A program made the translations under genes and the position numbers. 64,000 nucleotides of DNA from Neonectria sp. B-13 (Eukaryota > Ascomycota > Sordariomycetes > Hypocreales > Nectriaceae). The DNA is taken from assembly GCA_002682825.1 (NCBI GenBank), contig NOKP01000022.1, forward strand, positions 62,001 to 126,000, given 5' to 3'. Positions 1 through 11,628 of this stretch are shown one piece after another; position 1 is the stretch's first letter, and every line of letters begins with the position of its first letter. The notes beneath the pieces are model-generated. The model was not told where the DNA came from, did no database searches, and saw only the letters and a list, made by a program, of their open reading frames with translations.

Positions 1-1101
1 TGTCACCTGGAAGCCGAGACTCGGGGGCCTCTCTGGCACTCTGGAAACCCTCCGGAGACGGTTCCAGTTCCACGAAGAGCTTTTCCGTGCCTTCGGCTTC
101 GGAGCCTGGGGATGCACTTTCAGACCCTCCGGACCATCACATCATCCATCCTCTCTGTCGGGTACTGTCAGGGTCCCGGAGCTACTAGAAGCGAGGGAGG
201 GGGAGGCAGCCCCTGTCTCCTGTCGTCGCCTGTCGTCGCCTGTCGTCGCCCGCCGTCCATTGTCCGTCCCATTGTTCATCGCCCATTCACCTTCGTGATC
301 GCTCACCTCCACCACCACTAACTGCTTGCTTGTGTCACAATACATGTCGTCCCATGCACTGCTATCTTGTCGGCATGGCCTGTTTGCAAAGCCGTCCACC
401 CTCCCTCGTTCTGTCGGCTTCGCAGGTCTCTGTTTCTACCCAGGTGAACTCCTGAAATCAGCGTCCGAGGGGGCGGTAGCTAGGCTCTCCCCGCCCAATG
501 ATTGCGGTGCTCGCCCATGACAGCCATCCATCAACGTTGGACCTCGCCATCCCAACAACCACGGCCTTGAGATTCTGGGAAGTTGGAGGCATCACCGTCT
601 TCGAAATCTGGAGGTCTGCGCCCGGTCTCGACTTTCCTATACCCTTGTCGCCCCATGACTCTAGTCTAGGGCACCAGTGCCCAGCAGCCCTGGCGGCTAT
701 CGAAGTGGTTGCTAGGCCGGTCTACCGCTAACCCGAGTACGTCCTCTGTACGTCCTTGGTACGTCGTAGTTGCAGCACCCGTCGTTCTCAGGACCCAGAA
801 ATCGAATAAAAGCGCCTGGTAGCCAGCCAGTCAGCCACTCATTCTAATCTGGCTCACCATCTCGTCCTCTGGGATCTCGTGCTGGGTTCCAGTCAGCCCA
901 CTGGACAGTCTTCGGATGCCGCCTTGATTCTTTCTGCATTCCAGCACCCCCTGCCCTTCACTGCCACTTCAACATCTTCAGTTGCGGGTCGAACCCCCTT
1001 TCTCCAGTCCTCTTCTCCATCGTGTCACATCTTGTTGGTCCATCCATCCCGGCCTTCCTCCCCCTCTCAACCGCTTCTCAGCCGATGCAAACATCACGAC
1101 C
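1..1101. other. GC-rich leader upstream of the bZIP gene
   Basis: No convincing protein-coding gene is visible here. The stretch is GC- and pyrimidine-rich, with many CCATCC/CTCC runs, especially from about 800 to 1100, which is typical of a fungal promoter and long 5' leader. An AATAAAAG element lies near 805. The short open frames on both strands have low-complexity composition and match no family I know. It most likely holds the promoter and 5' UTR of the bZIP gene that starts at 1102. Confidence 0.5.
221..250. repeat. 10-bp tandem repeat, 3 perfect copies
   Basis: TGTCGTCGCC occurs three times head to tail without mismatch. It lies in the leader region and has no assigned function. It may simply be a replication-slippage array. 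Confidence 0.85.
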
Positions 1102-2025
1102 ATGGACGATCATCAACCCAACGCGCCCGAACCATACACAGGTCGGCCGGGTCTCTTCAAGGCTTCTCTTGATTCCGTGAAAATTCTAAACTAATCACCT
1201 TGTCCAGAGGTCTATCTCCCATACAGGATAGGCGAAGAGGGTTTCTTCTTCAACAACACTGATCTCATGGGGGCGGAGTCGCCTTCCACTGCCTTCAGCG
1301 CACCCTCTAATCTTCAGTTTCCGGGGGAGTACTGCTCGGGTTTCTTTGGCTTACCCGACAACGAAGGCAATTTCGCCAGTGCTCAAGCGTGTAATGACCT
1401 TTTAGTTAACGACTTTGTGGCCGGGCCCAACACCATCTCACTGGACTACTGGAGCGCCGGGTTTACCGGGCTTACTGCTGAATCCATAGTTGAGCCTTCG
1501 CCGGGCGCTCCAAGTGAACACGGGCCTACCACAGAACACTCATCTCATTCACCCCCGGCCGCCAAGAGCCCGGCTGGAAAACGCAAATCCACGATACGAG
1601 AACCTTCTCGAGATGAACAAACCAACATGCAGACGGACATAAACAGAGAAACCCCGAGCAGTCATGACGATGGCAGCAATTGTGGGGGTCACATCCCGCT
1701 CATCACCAAACCGTCGAAACGACAGGATACGAAACAGAGACACAAGAGCAATCGGATAGCGGCACACAAGTCTCGGACAAAGAAGAATCAAGCCTCACAA
1801 AGGCTAAGGACCGATACAAAGGACAAAGAGAAAGTCAACTCGGAGCTGGTTAATTGCGTGGCCGACTTGAAACTTGAGGTTCAGGAGCTCAAAATGCAAC
1901 TCCTACAACATACGAATTGCAACTGCGTTTTAATCCAGAAGTACATTGCTCACGAAGCCCAGCAGTATATCGAAGGCATCGGACATACTTGCGACAGCGA
2001 GGGACTTGCTATTGCTGGACCTTAA
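1102..2025 (+). CDS. bZIP transcription factor
   Basis: A DNA-binding regulator expected to act in the nucleus as a dimer. Two exons are proposed, 1102-1141 and 1208-2025. The 66-nt intron has a CTAATCAC branch-like site and a TCCAG acceptor. Splicing joins MDDHQPN... in frame to the long downstream ORF, giving about 285 residues. The basic region near residues 185-205 carries SNRIAAHKSRTKK, matching the bZIP N-x7-R signature. A leucine-rich heptad stretch follows at about 210-245, and then a Cys/His-rich tail. The first 150 residues are Ser/Pro/Thr-rich and look disordered. The donor (GTCGGC) is weak, so the start at 1267 is a possible alternative. Targets are unknown. Confidence 0.8.
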
Positions 2026-3759
2026 CTCAGCGCCTGATTGCAATGGATGGGAGGTAATGATACCCACGATGACGAGCACGACGAGCACAACAAACAGGCC
2101 AGGCAGGACGAAAGACGGAAACTGTGTGGCGAATTTACTGATCCTTCTGAGTTATGGGGCTCCAGACTTGAGAGCGGCGAGGATGTAGAATGGATGGAAC
2201 CCCGAGTTGGTGTGCAATGCAGCCCCTTAATTGCGATATGTGTACCAAGCAAGCCTTGTTGGCGACGTACTAATGGGCTATATCTTCTCTTGCTATTGGA
2301 TGTCAAGTCTGCCTTGGTGTGAAGCCTTGGTGTGAAGCCTTGGTGTGAACTATCTCTGGGCGAACGTCGCCGTCATCTCCCCGTCGCGAGAGGGCAGCCC
2401 TCCTGAGCTGCGGGCCATGTCGACGTTGTATATACGAACCGTCGCTTGAGACAGGCGAGCTTGGGGTTCCGGAGTCACCTGCAATGTCTCAGTCGCTCGT
2501 TCGCGGCTCAACCGCCCCGTGAATGCAAACCGCCACCAGAGGTTAGGGTGGAGGGCTGACCCAAATGAGCATGGTTTACTTTGGTACCTTGTGCATGGCG
2601 CGATGACTGGACCCTGCACATCTTCGGGCTAAAAGGAGTTCTAGGCCCGGAGTCTCTTCCCCCGCTTGAACCGTCATTCCTGGCAAACGCCACCATGTTT
2701 GCTTCGTCCTCCCCGCATTCCGCAAGATTCCAGCGCAGTTTGCCACCGACCGGTTGTTACCGCAATTTGCTCCCAGGGATGGACCATGTCCAAGTGTAAA
2801 ACCTGATTGTGTAGTATCGAGAAGTAGAGAGCCCGGAACTTGGGACCATCTACGCAAAAGGGCAATCGCGAAAACAACGGTAACTGCGTGATCCATGCGG
2901 CGAGCTCTATCGGGGGATCTAGACACGGCATGGAAAGGCTGGAGTGAAACGTTGGGCATGCAGCTTGGCATCGCCCAGCGTCGCTCTTGTGAGTTATTGC
3001 AACCCAACCCCGCTTCCAAGGTACAGCACAAAGGACCGGCAGTTGTGACACCTCGGGATTTGAGCGCCGTGGCTGTGTAATGTCGCAGAGGCTCAAAACC
3101 GTGCTATGGAGGTGCTTGGAGACGTTATCAAGATAAAGAATGGCGCTGGTCCTCCCGGGCTTCAGAGGGGCGCACCACTTGCGGATGCCACCCAATGACA
3201 AGGCCTTGCCTGTCTGCATCAATGCGAATGCACCCGTGATGCTAATACGACAACCATATTTTTCCATACTTTGCCACCAAGTTCCCCTTTTGTTAGTCTC
3301 ACGTTCTCCACCCACACTTGCCACGACGTCTACACCTCCAACCTCCTCAGGGATTACAAAGGTTAAGTTGCATGATATTCAAGACTTGCCAACTTAGATC
3401 CCGCAATGAGATATTGATCCAAGCTCCGGAGTCATTGTTACAATACAGATCGACCAGCGCAAACAGAAGCAGGCAAAGAGTTAAGGGTACACACTCTTCT
3501 ATTTTGTCAACTAAAATGACAGTCGCCCCTTGAAATCGAGCTAACGTTTGTGATGCCCGAGGAGGTGTAGCCCGAATCTCTCGGCCACATGCCTACAGTA
3601 TTCGTGCCTCGCTCAAAGTACGGGTGCCAGGTATTGATTACGAGAATACTAGATCTGTCAGGTATCACAACGCTCGGACGACGAGCAGGCCATCTCCCCA
3701 CTTACATACTGACATTCACTCACAAAGGATCCCAACCGCCGTACAGCCCAGCACACCCT
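2026..3759. other. Intergenic, no supported gene
   Basis: The stretch lies between the bZIP gene and the 3' end of the aldehyde dehydrogenase relic. Open frames exist on both strands, the longest being a 216-codon minus frame at 2674-3324. None has recognisable motifs, and overlapping frames on the opposite strand are of similar quality. Apart from the 13-bp tandem repeat at 2311-2349, I see nothing supportable. Confidence 0.5.
2311..2349. repeat. 13-bp tandem repeat, 3 perfect copies
   Basis: GCCTTGGTGTGAA is repeated three times head to tail about 290 bp past the bZIP stop codon. No function is apparent. It could lie in the bZIP 3' UTR. Confidence 0.85.
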
Positions 3760-5560
3760 TCAAAGCTGCGTGCCCAGGTTTACATGGATCGCCTTCGACT
3801 GTGTGTATGCATCTAGCGCATACTGGCCTAGCTCGCGTCCGATACCCGAAGACTTGTACCCTCCAAACGGGATGCCAAAGTGGGAATCGCCCGACGAGTT
3901 GATCCACACCATGCCTGCCTGCAGCTTGCGGGCTACCTTATGGGCCTTGGAGATCTTCTCAGTGAAGAGCGCAGCGGCGAGGCCGTATGCGGTATCGTTG
4001 GCTTTCGCGATGACTTCAGCCTCGGTGCTGAACTTGGCGATGGCCACCACGGGGCCGAAGATTTCCTCCTGGACTATCTTCATGTCCTCGGTTGTCTTTT
4101 TGCAGGTTAGTTGCAAATTGATGATACAAGGTTTTAACAAGCTATACGTACATCTGCAAAGACAGTCGGCTCGATAAAGAGACCCTTGGAGCCGTGCTTG
4201 GAACCTCCGTGGAGGAGGCGGGCTCCAGCAGATTTGCCCTCATCAATGTACGACAAGATCTTGTCGTACTGTGGTTGTGAGATCTGCGGACCCTGCCAGG
4301 TGTCCTCGTGGAATGGGTCCCCGACTTTTGCGGTTTCCTTGGTAATCTCGACAAACCGTTCGAGGAAGTCATCGTAGACAGCCTCGTGAACGTAAATCCG
4401 CGATGTCGACGTGCAGACCTGGAGTAACCAGCCTGAGTAAATAGCTTCTTGTCAAATACACGGAAAACCTACCTGGCCTTGATTATCCATGATACCGGAG
4501 TGGCACCACTTGGCAGCCTGGTCAATATCCGCATCCTCGAACACGATGCTCGGGCTCTTGCCACCGCACTCAAGCGTAATGTTCTTGAGATTGTTGGCCG
4601 CAGCTTTCATGATCGCCCGACCCGTGTTGGTGCTACCCGTGAAGGCGATCTTGTCAACGTCCATGTGCCTGGCAAGGCCTTGCCGGAGACGGAGCCGAGC
4701 CCGGGGATGATGTTGACGACGCCTGGGGGAAGGCCTGCCTCGATAACGAGGTTGCCGAAGTACAAGGCGGACAGCGGCGTCTGCTCGGCGGGCTTGAGGA
4801 CGACGGTGTTTCCGCAAGCAAGTGCCGGGGCGATTTTCCAGGCGAGCATCATGAAGGGGAAGTTCCTTGAATGCTGTCAGAACCAGCAGACCTACACGGA
4901 CATCTTTACCACGACCCAAGAGGGTTCCAGCTCCACATACCAGGGAATGATCTGGCCACAGACCCCAAGAGGTTCCTGCAAAACATATGCCAGCTTGGCC
5001 GGCGACGTCTCGATTGTGCGCCCAGTGATCTTGTCAGCAGCGCCCGCCTAGTACCGGAAGACGTTGTAGGACTCGTCGAGATCGCCCTCGAAAGCGGCGG
5101 CGTATGTCTACAAATCAGAAGAAATTAACTATACTGTCCATGTAAGACGCTTTCAGAGGATCATGAACCCACTTTGCCATTGTCGAAGGCATCAATGCTG
5201 GCGAGAAGCTTCCGATCCCGGTCGATCAGCTCGGAAATCTTATACAAGTAGGCACCCCGATCGACGGCCGCAAGCTCCGACCATTTGCCCTCGAAAGCTC
5301 GACGAGCTGCGGCGACAGCAACGTTGACGTCTCCCTCAGATGCCCCCGGCAGGGAGATTATCTCTTCGTTAGTCCTGCCATATAGGGTTATTTTCAAGGA
5401 AGAGAATCATGGCTTGGCGCCATGCTAAACAGACGTACGCCGGGTTGATGACCGCGAACTTCTCCCCGGAAGCGGGGACGAACGTGTTGTCGATGAACAG
5501 CCCCGTTGGCTGCTGATACTTGAGCCCATTGGGCAACGAGATTTCGACCGTATCGGGCAT
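3760..5560 (-). pseudogene. Aldehyde dehydrogenase relic (premature stop + frameshift)
   Basis: NAD(P)-dependent aldehyde dehydrogenase fold, which oxidises aldehydes to acids. Six exons can be laid out: 5560-5439, 5374-5173, 5107-4941, 4865-4473, 4418-4152 and 4095-3760, with introns of 54-75 nt and good splice signals. Family landmarks are in order: [12 protein letters not shown], the [18 protein letters not shown] cofactor region, FTGSTNTG, the [13 protein letters not shown] region, catalytic Cys in NQGQVCTSTSRIYV, EEIFGPV and GGYKSSGIGRE. Two lesions are plain. A TAG at 5050-5048 replaces an expected Tyr in the FRYYAG-type motif. About one base is missing near 4670-4676, where KAL...HMDVDK changes frame. 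The summed exons are 1487 nt, one short of 496 codons, which supports a single-base deletion. Everything else is well preserved, so inactivation looks recent. Assembly error is the main alternative. Confidence 0.88.
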
Positions 5561-5974
5561 GACCTAGGAACTTTTCGTGATGGGCAATTTGTGAGAATTG
5601 TTAAGGAGAGACAGAGAGAATCCAAAACGCAATTAGGCTTTCAGGCAGGCAAGCTCTCGGTAGCATCGAGACAGCTGCAACAGCAATGCTGACGTGTTGC
5701 ATTGGCCGTCATTCGTCACCAAACGCGGGGTGCAGCTCTCAATACGGCAGCTATGGGTCAAGAGCCGACCAAAGCCGGGGAATGATGTAGACGTTACACT
5801 ATGAAGTGTCACAGCCTGCAATTTATCCAATGAGGGACGACTTTAGGGGCCGGTGGCAAGTCCAACAATTGAAACACAAGAAAGCCGCTGCGAACTTGAA
5901 GCCCATGCCCACGTTATGAAGACCACGTCAGTGGTGTTGGAGCCGCCTTGGTCGAGACCTAGGTCCCTACGTGT
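5561..5974. other. Intergenic between two pseudogenes
   Basis: It contains the upstream region of the aldehyde dehydrogenase relic and the 3' flank of the membrane-protein relic. No gene or clear regulatory motif was recognised. Confidence 0.5.
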
Positions 5975-6646
5975 TCAGCTCCCCTTTCCCCTGAACCACG
6001 ACTTCCAAGCCTGATATCCACGCTCAATGCATTCCAGCACTCCAAACATAAAGGTGAGGATCAGAACCAGGATTGCCGCCCAACAGGTATACCATTGTAC
6101 TCCATTGCGTCTGTCATACCAAAATCGAGGCAGGGTATTTGGTGTTGCTTCGTCATAGGCTTGCTTGAGAATGATGATGCGGTCTCTCCAAAACTAAAAA
6201 TTCACAATCTGACGCTCCTCTGCATGGAGATGGCTGCATCTACCTAACCTATCATCGAAACTACGGCTCTCTTGATTGCAAAGCCGATGAAATCAAGAGT
6301 TTCTCGATGACATTGAATGAGCTGCGCTGTTAGTCATAGACCGCGGAAACGCTAAAGCCAGGGTTCGGAGGGTCTCCTCGGCCAACCCTGATGGCAGAAG
6401 AGATCTTTCTCTATGATGAGTTTAGTACGTTCCAACTTCCGCTGAAATACTGACTCTCACTTAGATACTCTTCGAGCCTGTGATACTCTGGAGAAGATGC
6501 ATAGCCAAAGACAAAACCTTGTAATCGTCATCGGTTAGTAGCAAGTGATCCCCGAGGTTATCTGTGAAGATAATATTGATGCTACCAATAGTTTCCCAAT
6601 TCCACCCGTTAAATGATTTTGGCAACTTAACATCGTGAACGTTCAT
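5975..6646 (-). pseudogene. Relic of a fungal C-terminal two-helix membrane protein family
   Basis: Scattered frames on the minus strand rebuild a widely distributed uncharacterised fungal protein type. The start has LPKSFNGWNWETIGSIN and FTDNLGDHLLLTDDD. The middle has PSGLAEETLRTLALAFPRS. The end has FWRDRIIILKQAYDEAT, WYDRRNGVQWYTCWAAI and then a hydrophobic helix (ILVLILTFMFG). The pieces lie in different frames. A missing T in the run at about 6522 shifts the frame from YKVLSLA to the expected FVFGYAS. A TAG sits just before FWRDR near 6190, and further shifts lie between 6290 and 6440. The biological role of the family is unknown to me. The 5' end may extend past 6646. Confidence 0.72.
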
Positions 6647-7878
6647 CTTGGGAGCCTATCCAAAGTAACCACTGACAAAACCTCGTAGTGAACTATTGTT
6701 CCGGACTAAACATTACGGATGCAGGAACTGGTTGTTGACTTTCCCGATTCTGAGCATCAAGAGAAGTTTCGTAGCCAAGTCGAGTGAGTTTTGGTACGCC
6801 TCATCTAACTCATTGCTACCCCAGGTATCCTGTCAATGCAACCCAAAACGATCAGGCGACCAATTGTTGCGTTAAATGCCAAGATGAGGTACGTCGCAGA
6901 ACCCTCAGCCACCATCCACTGGTCTATTCAACCAATTGTTTTCGGTACGTAGACTTAGTAAGTAACAACGTAAGTTACAAGGTGTTCGGATCAGCCTTCA
7001 AAGTCCCCTCCTCTGCTACAATCACCTTGACCTCCGTTGGTCTCCATACTCACGAGGGAGGAATTGAACTCAAGAAGCAATGCCGTTGGTACTTTCACAC
7101 TTCTAACTACGGAGAGCATTTCAAAAGTCCTGTCCCGCGCTGGAGACACCATATCCCTTAATCCTTGTCAGATACCTTAAAGTACAAGCTGTGTTACCCA
7201 ACGATGAATAATTATCCGCCAAGTCCTCTATAGATTTAGGGGTATTAGGCTAGTCAGGGCCTTTAGTACTCTAAAGGCTTAGTAGGCCTGAGCTAATAGA
7301 TACAATAGATAAAGTACTTAGTGTATCTAGCCCAGGGCTAATGTTATAATTACTTTTTCTTAGGACTAAACTTTTGAAATGCTCTTCCGTACTTCTCACT
7401 ATAACAAGATATAGAGCTCTTCAAGCCTTGCCGATGTAAATTCTCGAACGACCAAACCGACAGCCCGTCGCCACGACCCTGAACGATACCCATATCTCGA
7501 CCCCAGTGGCCTAACGCCAAAGAGTCAACGTCATCAACACGTTTTGTGGCGTTTGATAGAAGCCACACAACAAAAGGACAACTATGGGGATGGCATTGAG
7601 CTGGGTACCATTAGCCACTAGGTTCAGTTTCAATCAAGTTGTTTGAAACGAAGTCAGTTTCAGTCTACCTGTGCTTGCTGAGTGAATTAGCCACTATAGT
7701 GCCTACAACTGCTCCTATATTCACATTGAGCTTGTCGAGGGCCTCCGTTCCATGAAGCTACAGTTCCATTCCGTGTTGCATTTTAACTTGTAAACACAAG
7801 GTTGCTAATCTAATGCCAATTTCTGAGTAACAAAAAGAACTAGTTCTACTTCTTGAAACTTGCCTGACTTCTCTCTAT
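6647..7878. other. Decayed, partly AT-rich intergenic region
   Basis: No intact gene is recognised. An open plus-strand frame at about 6784-7161 (125 codons) has no motif I can name. From about 7180 to 7370 the sequence turns AT-rich, with repeated TAG/CTA/TTAG words, as often seen in mutated fungal repeats. A minus-strand fragment at 7350-7568 is also unassigned. Old transposon debris is an inference and is not shown. Confidence 0.4.
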
Positions 7879-9265
7879 CTACTCACTAAGTAGTGGCTTC
7901 AAAACCTCCATCTTCTTTGTTGCTCTCCCACCGAAGCCCCACCCAAACTGGTGAGAGGTATGGATAGAAACATCAAGATCCTCAGCCCAAGCCCAGACCA
8001 AACCAGGGTTCTTCAGAAAGAGTCGACCTGACCCAATGAGATCTAGCGGGGTGTCGTCTTCATTCTTTCCTCCAACAATGAGGTCCTCTGCTACGTTACC
8101 CGTCTTGATACTCCCAACAGTACTGACAAGCATCTTAGGCCCCACGGCTTTCTTGATAAGCTTTGCGAAGGGAGCCTGGTATCCTGGACCACCCGTGATT
8201 TTCTGCATTGGATGGTTTCCGGCGGTGGAGACATCGAGAACGTCGACGCCTCGCTCTGCAAGCAAGGCAGCCAGTTTGATACTCTGATCAATGGTCCAGC
8301 TTTCACCCTCGTACTTGGGGTTGGTGTCAAGCCAGTCGGTGGCGCTGATACGGACGAAAAGGGGCATTGTATCAGGCATGACTGCTCTGACCTCCTCCAC
8401 GATCTCGAGCGCGAGGCGAGTTCGGTTCTCGAAGCTTCCTCCATACTCATCTGTTCTCTTGTTGACTGCCGGGGTCAAAAAGGTGGCAACGAGATAGCCG
8501 TGGGCAAAGTGGAGTTCGAGAACGTCAAAGCCAGCAGCGATCGCTCTCTTTGCACCGCTCACAAAGTCTTCCTTCAACTTCTTGATCTCTGCCAGAGTCA
8601 TGGAGCGAGGTGTGGCGAAGCTTTCGCTCCATGCCTCGTCACTGGGCCCTACAACATCATCTGGCCATCCGTGGAGTTCGCGAGGTGCACACACTCCACC
8701 TGAGAGCCATGGAGCCACAGTGGAGGCCTTTCTTCCAGCGTGGCCAAGTTGGATAGCCATCAAAGCATTTTGGCTATGAGCCAGATCGACAGTCTTTCGC
8801 AGGTTCTCAACATGAGCATCAAGCCAAATGCCAGAGTCCTCTGGGGTGATACGCCCGTTGGCTTGAACGGCCGTAGCCTCAATCATCAAGAGTCCTGGCT
8901 GCTCTTCTGTCAGATTTATCCTCCAAACTGCCAATTAAGGAGTGACTTACACCTCGTTGAGCCAAGCTGCCATAGTGAGCCAGATGCCAAGGTGTGTGAA
9001 AACCCTCATGTGCGCTATACATACACATCGGGCTCACCCAGATTCGGTTCGGCATCGTTACACCGCGGATCTTCAGTGGGGTGAAGAGCTTAGGCGTGGG
9101 CTTGCCATTTGGCTGAAGTTTTAATGCTGTGCCCACGGGAGGGCTTTGTTCCGGAGTAAAGAAAGGGGAACCGGCTGCAGCCACGTTGGTCAGGGGAGCC
9201 AATTGCTCAATGACCGTGGGGACCTTGGAAGCAGGCAAAGAATATCTTTGGACGTGACCACTCAT
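7879..9265 (-). CDS. NADH:flavin oxidoreductase, Old Yellow Enzyme family (YqjM-like class)
   Basis: An FMN-dependent ene-reductase using NAD(P)H to reduce activated C=C bonds. Two exons, 9265-8951 and 8898-7879, are split by a 52-nt GTAAGT...CAG intron that restores HYGSLAQRG-PGLLMIEATAV. The model has 444 residues. Family marks are NRIWVSPMCMYSA (FMN site with the class III Cys), IQLGHAGRKAS, the HFAHGYL catalytic His pair, TPAVNKRTDEYGGSFENR and the phosphate-binding SGRLFLKNP region. An in-frame ATG at 9373 would add 36 residues. However, TATATA at 9395-9400 lies only about 25 bp before it, so transcription probably starts downstream and the ATG at 9265 is preferred. It faces the NmrA-like gene at 10090 across about 820 bp. 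The substrate is unknown. Confidence 0.9.
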
Positions 9266-9373
9266 GGCTGATTGTGAATGGAAGAGATGATTGCAACTTC
9301 GTAGGGAAGATAGAAGGCTAAGAATATGCTTGATGGAAACAACCAGCGACTTGATGGTTGATGAAAATGGCAT

Positions 9374-10089
9374 TGGGTCTACAAGCTCTGATGCTATATA
9401 GGCGACGAGGTGATTCTGCTTGCTAATTTGAACAACTCACGGACCGTGTTAGAAACAAAAGACACCACAACAGATTACAAATCCCTCTCAGCTCATGATG
9501 CTTCTTGCGTGTTTTTTCTGGGTCCTGTTTCTGCAGCGTTTTCGAAAACCCTTCGAGAAGGGGTTGTAATCTTCAGATGCGGTGAAAACAAACAATTCGC
9601 CTCCCCACTACGTAGATCCGATCGATTACGCCGTATATCCGGGACGGCAATTTGTCAGCTTGGGTAGGTCAAATCTCTCAAAAGATAGTTGTTGGTCGCA
9701 AGGCGTTCCTAATCTCCGCTAAGTGGGACTGACACTACACCTACGGACATCTTTCGGGATTGAGGGGAGCGCACGCTCATGAGGCGAGGCTAGTTTGCTG
9801 TTGGCCACATTCCACAGGTTTTGTTCCCTCTTGAATCGGCCCGTCGCCTCCTCATTTAGGCACAGGTACTTCAATTGCTCGTGTGTGGGCCACATAACGT
9901 TGTCGATTTTCCCCTGGATTATTAATGGAATACGATTTCAAATCATAGCGATAATAGATCACTCATACCATATCTACTATCCAACCTCTACTCGTGCTCA
10001 CATATTAGACTTACACGAAGTACACCAGGAAAACAATTCACCAACCAATCGACACCTAATCTTCGATCGACTCAAGAACACTTCCCGAA
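9374..10089. other. Divergent intergenic region, shared promoter space
   Basis: It separates the leftward Old Yellow Enzyme gene from the rightward NmrA-like gene. Apart from the TATA-like site near 9395 I see no clear operator. The short ORFs inside are not credible genes. The A-rich leader just before 10090 (GAACACTTCCCGAAATG) fits a fungal start context. Confidence 0.5.
9395..9400 (-). promoter_or_regulatory. TATA box candidate of the Old Yellow Enzyme gene
   Basis: CTATATAGC, read on the minus strand, lies about 130 bp before the preferred ATG at 9265. The spacing argues against use of the upstream ATG at 9373. Confidence 0.45.
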
Positions 10090-11237
10090 ATGAGTGCAAC
10101 TAAGATACTAGTTCTCGGTGCCTCTGGCTACATGTAAGCAAGTCTGGCCCACGGCATTCTGGTTTCCCTCGTGCTGACTTTTGCCAAGTGGGGGCTCTGT
10201 ACTCACGACACTAATAGAATCCTCCCAACCGCTGATTAAGGGATGCGAATTCACTGCCTTAGTCCGTAAGGAATCGCATGTTGACGCTCTGCGAGGCCAG
10301 GGAGTCAACGCGGTAAAGTTCTCGGGTTTGGATGATCTCGACCTCGTGCGGGATGTTGCAGCTCATCACGATATTGTGATAAATGCTGCGAGCACATTCC
10401 ACTCTACTGTAGCAAAAGCTATTATCGACGGACTCAGAGACCGGAAGAAGGCTACAGGCCAGCAAACCCATCTCATCCAAGTTCGTCCAAACTCAAACCC
10501 AGCGAGGGAATGATGACTAACTTTCATAGACTTCGGGAACAGGCAGCCTGGCAGACCGTCCAGTGACCCAGCGCTTCATTGAGACGAGGGTGTTCTCCGA
10601 TAAGGAGAACATCTATGAGTATGAGAAGTATCGCGAGAGCATAGAGCCGTTTCCTCAAAGGACGACCGACGTCACAGTGATGGAGTATGGCGAGAGCGCA
10701 GGGATTAAGACGTATATTATCATGTCGCCCACTATCTACGGCCTGGGCAGCGGGCTTGTCAACCGCACATCCATGCAGATCGAAGCGCTTATCCGTTCTG
10801 CACGCAAAGACAAGTACGTCAGTGTGGTGGGCTCTGGCGAACCAGAGTGGAATCATGTTCACATTGAGGACCTGGGTCTGCTGTACGAGTTATTCGTTAC
10901 ACGAATCCTTGGAGAGGATGACCTGCCGTCAAACAAGCAAGGGGTGTATTTCAGTGAGACTGGTTATGAATCCTGGAGAGCGGTATCTGAGCACATCGCA
11001 ACGGCGGGAAAGGAGCTGGGTGTTTTGCCGACTGATGAAGTACGCCAAATCTCACTCGAACAAGGATCAGCAAAGCTGATTGGGTCATTGGGAACTGATA
11101 TAATTGAGCTTGGCTGGGGATCTCGGTCAAGATCTAGGGCCGATTTGTCCCGTGAGATTGGTTGGAACCCGACAAAGACGTTTGGTGATTTTCTTGATCA
11201 CTTTACTATAGTCTGGAAGGAGATTCTCAAAGAGTAG
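10090..11237 (+). CDS. NAD(P)-binding NmrA/epimerase-type Rossmann protein
   Basis: An extended-SDR/NmrA-like protein of 347 residues with a dinucleotide-binding fold. Exons are 10090-10133, 10189-10480 and 10530-11237. The first splice rebuilds the glycine motif ILVLGASGYIGGSVL, and the second rebuilds HLIQTSGTGSL. Both introns have GT...AG ends and are 49-55 nt. Central marks are INAAST, YIIMSPTIYGLGSGLVNR and VVGSGEPEWNHVHIEDL, as in fungal nucleoside-diphosphate-sugar-epimerase-like proteins. It could be an enzyme or a redox-sensing regulator, since family membership does not decide between them. It sits between an Old Yellow Enzyme and a second, distinct NmrA-like gene, which suggests a small redox block. 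Confidence 0.88.
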
Positions 11238-11628
11238 TTTTAGGTACGAATTGAGCGCACTCCATTTGGAGGACGTAAAAGGTTTATCGTTATTCTTTAC
11301 CAACTGGATGCTGGTGTGTTAACTATTAGTAGTGGGGAAGGTGGATGTCCCAGACGGCCACGAGAAGACACAGATGTTCCGTTGTCCTCGAAAGGCCCTT
11401 GAATAAACTACAGTGCCCCTGTTGACACAAACGTAACTAGTATTGTCGAAACAAGCGCGATGCAAGTTGTTGGACAAGTCAACACTATGGCTTATCATAT
11501 TGGGACTGGTTCTGAAGAGCAGGTGGCAAGCCGTACTGTCATTCCAATACTTAGAGGGCTCCGGTAGGCATCTGAGTCAGATTCAATGTTGATAGATATA
11601 AGAAGTATACCGAAATAATTATGATTTC
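11238..11628. other. Convergent intergenic region
   Basis: Tail-to-tail gap between the two NmrA-like genes. AT-rich 3' flanks are present and no feature is recognised. Confidence 0.5.

Noticed and set aside
2674..3324. 216-codon minus-strand ORF
   Set aside because: It has no recognisable motif or domain. Overlapping frames of similar quality exist on both strands, and the composition (Trp/Cys/Pro-rich) looks random.
4449..5051. 200-codon plus-strand ORF
   Set aside because: It is the antisense shadow of the aldehyde dehydrogenase relic, whose minus-strand homology is unambiguous.
9265..9373. Mitochondrial presequence on the Old Yellow Enzyme (start at 9373)
   Set aside because: TATATA lies only about 25 bp upstream of that ATG, so the transcript probably begins after it. 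The inner ATG at 9265 gives the family's usual length.
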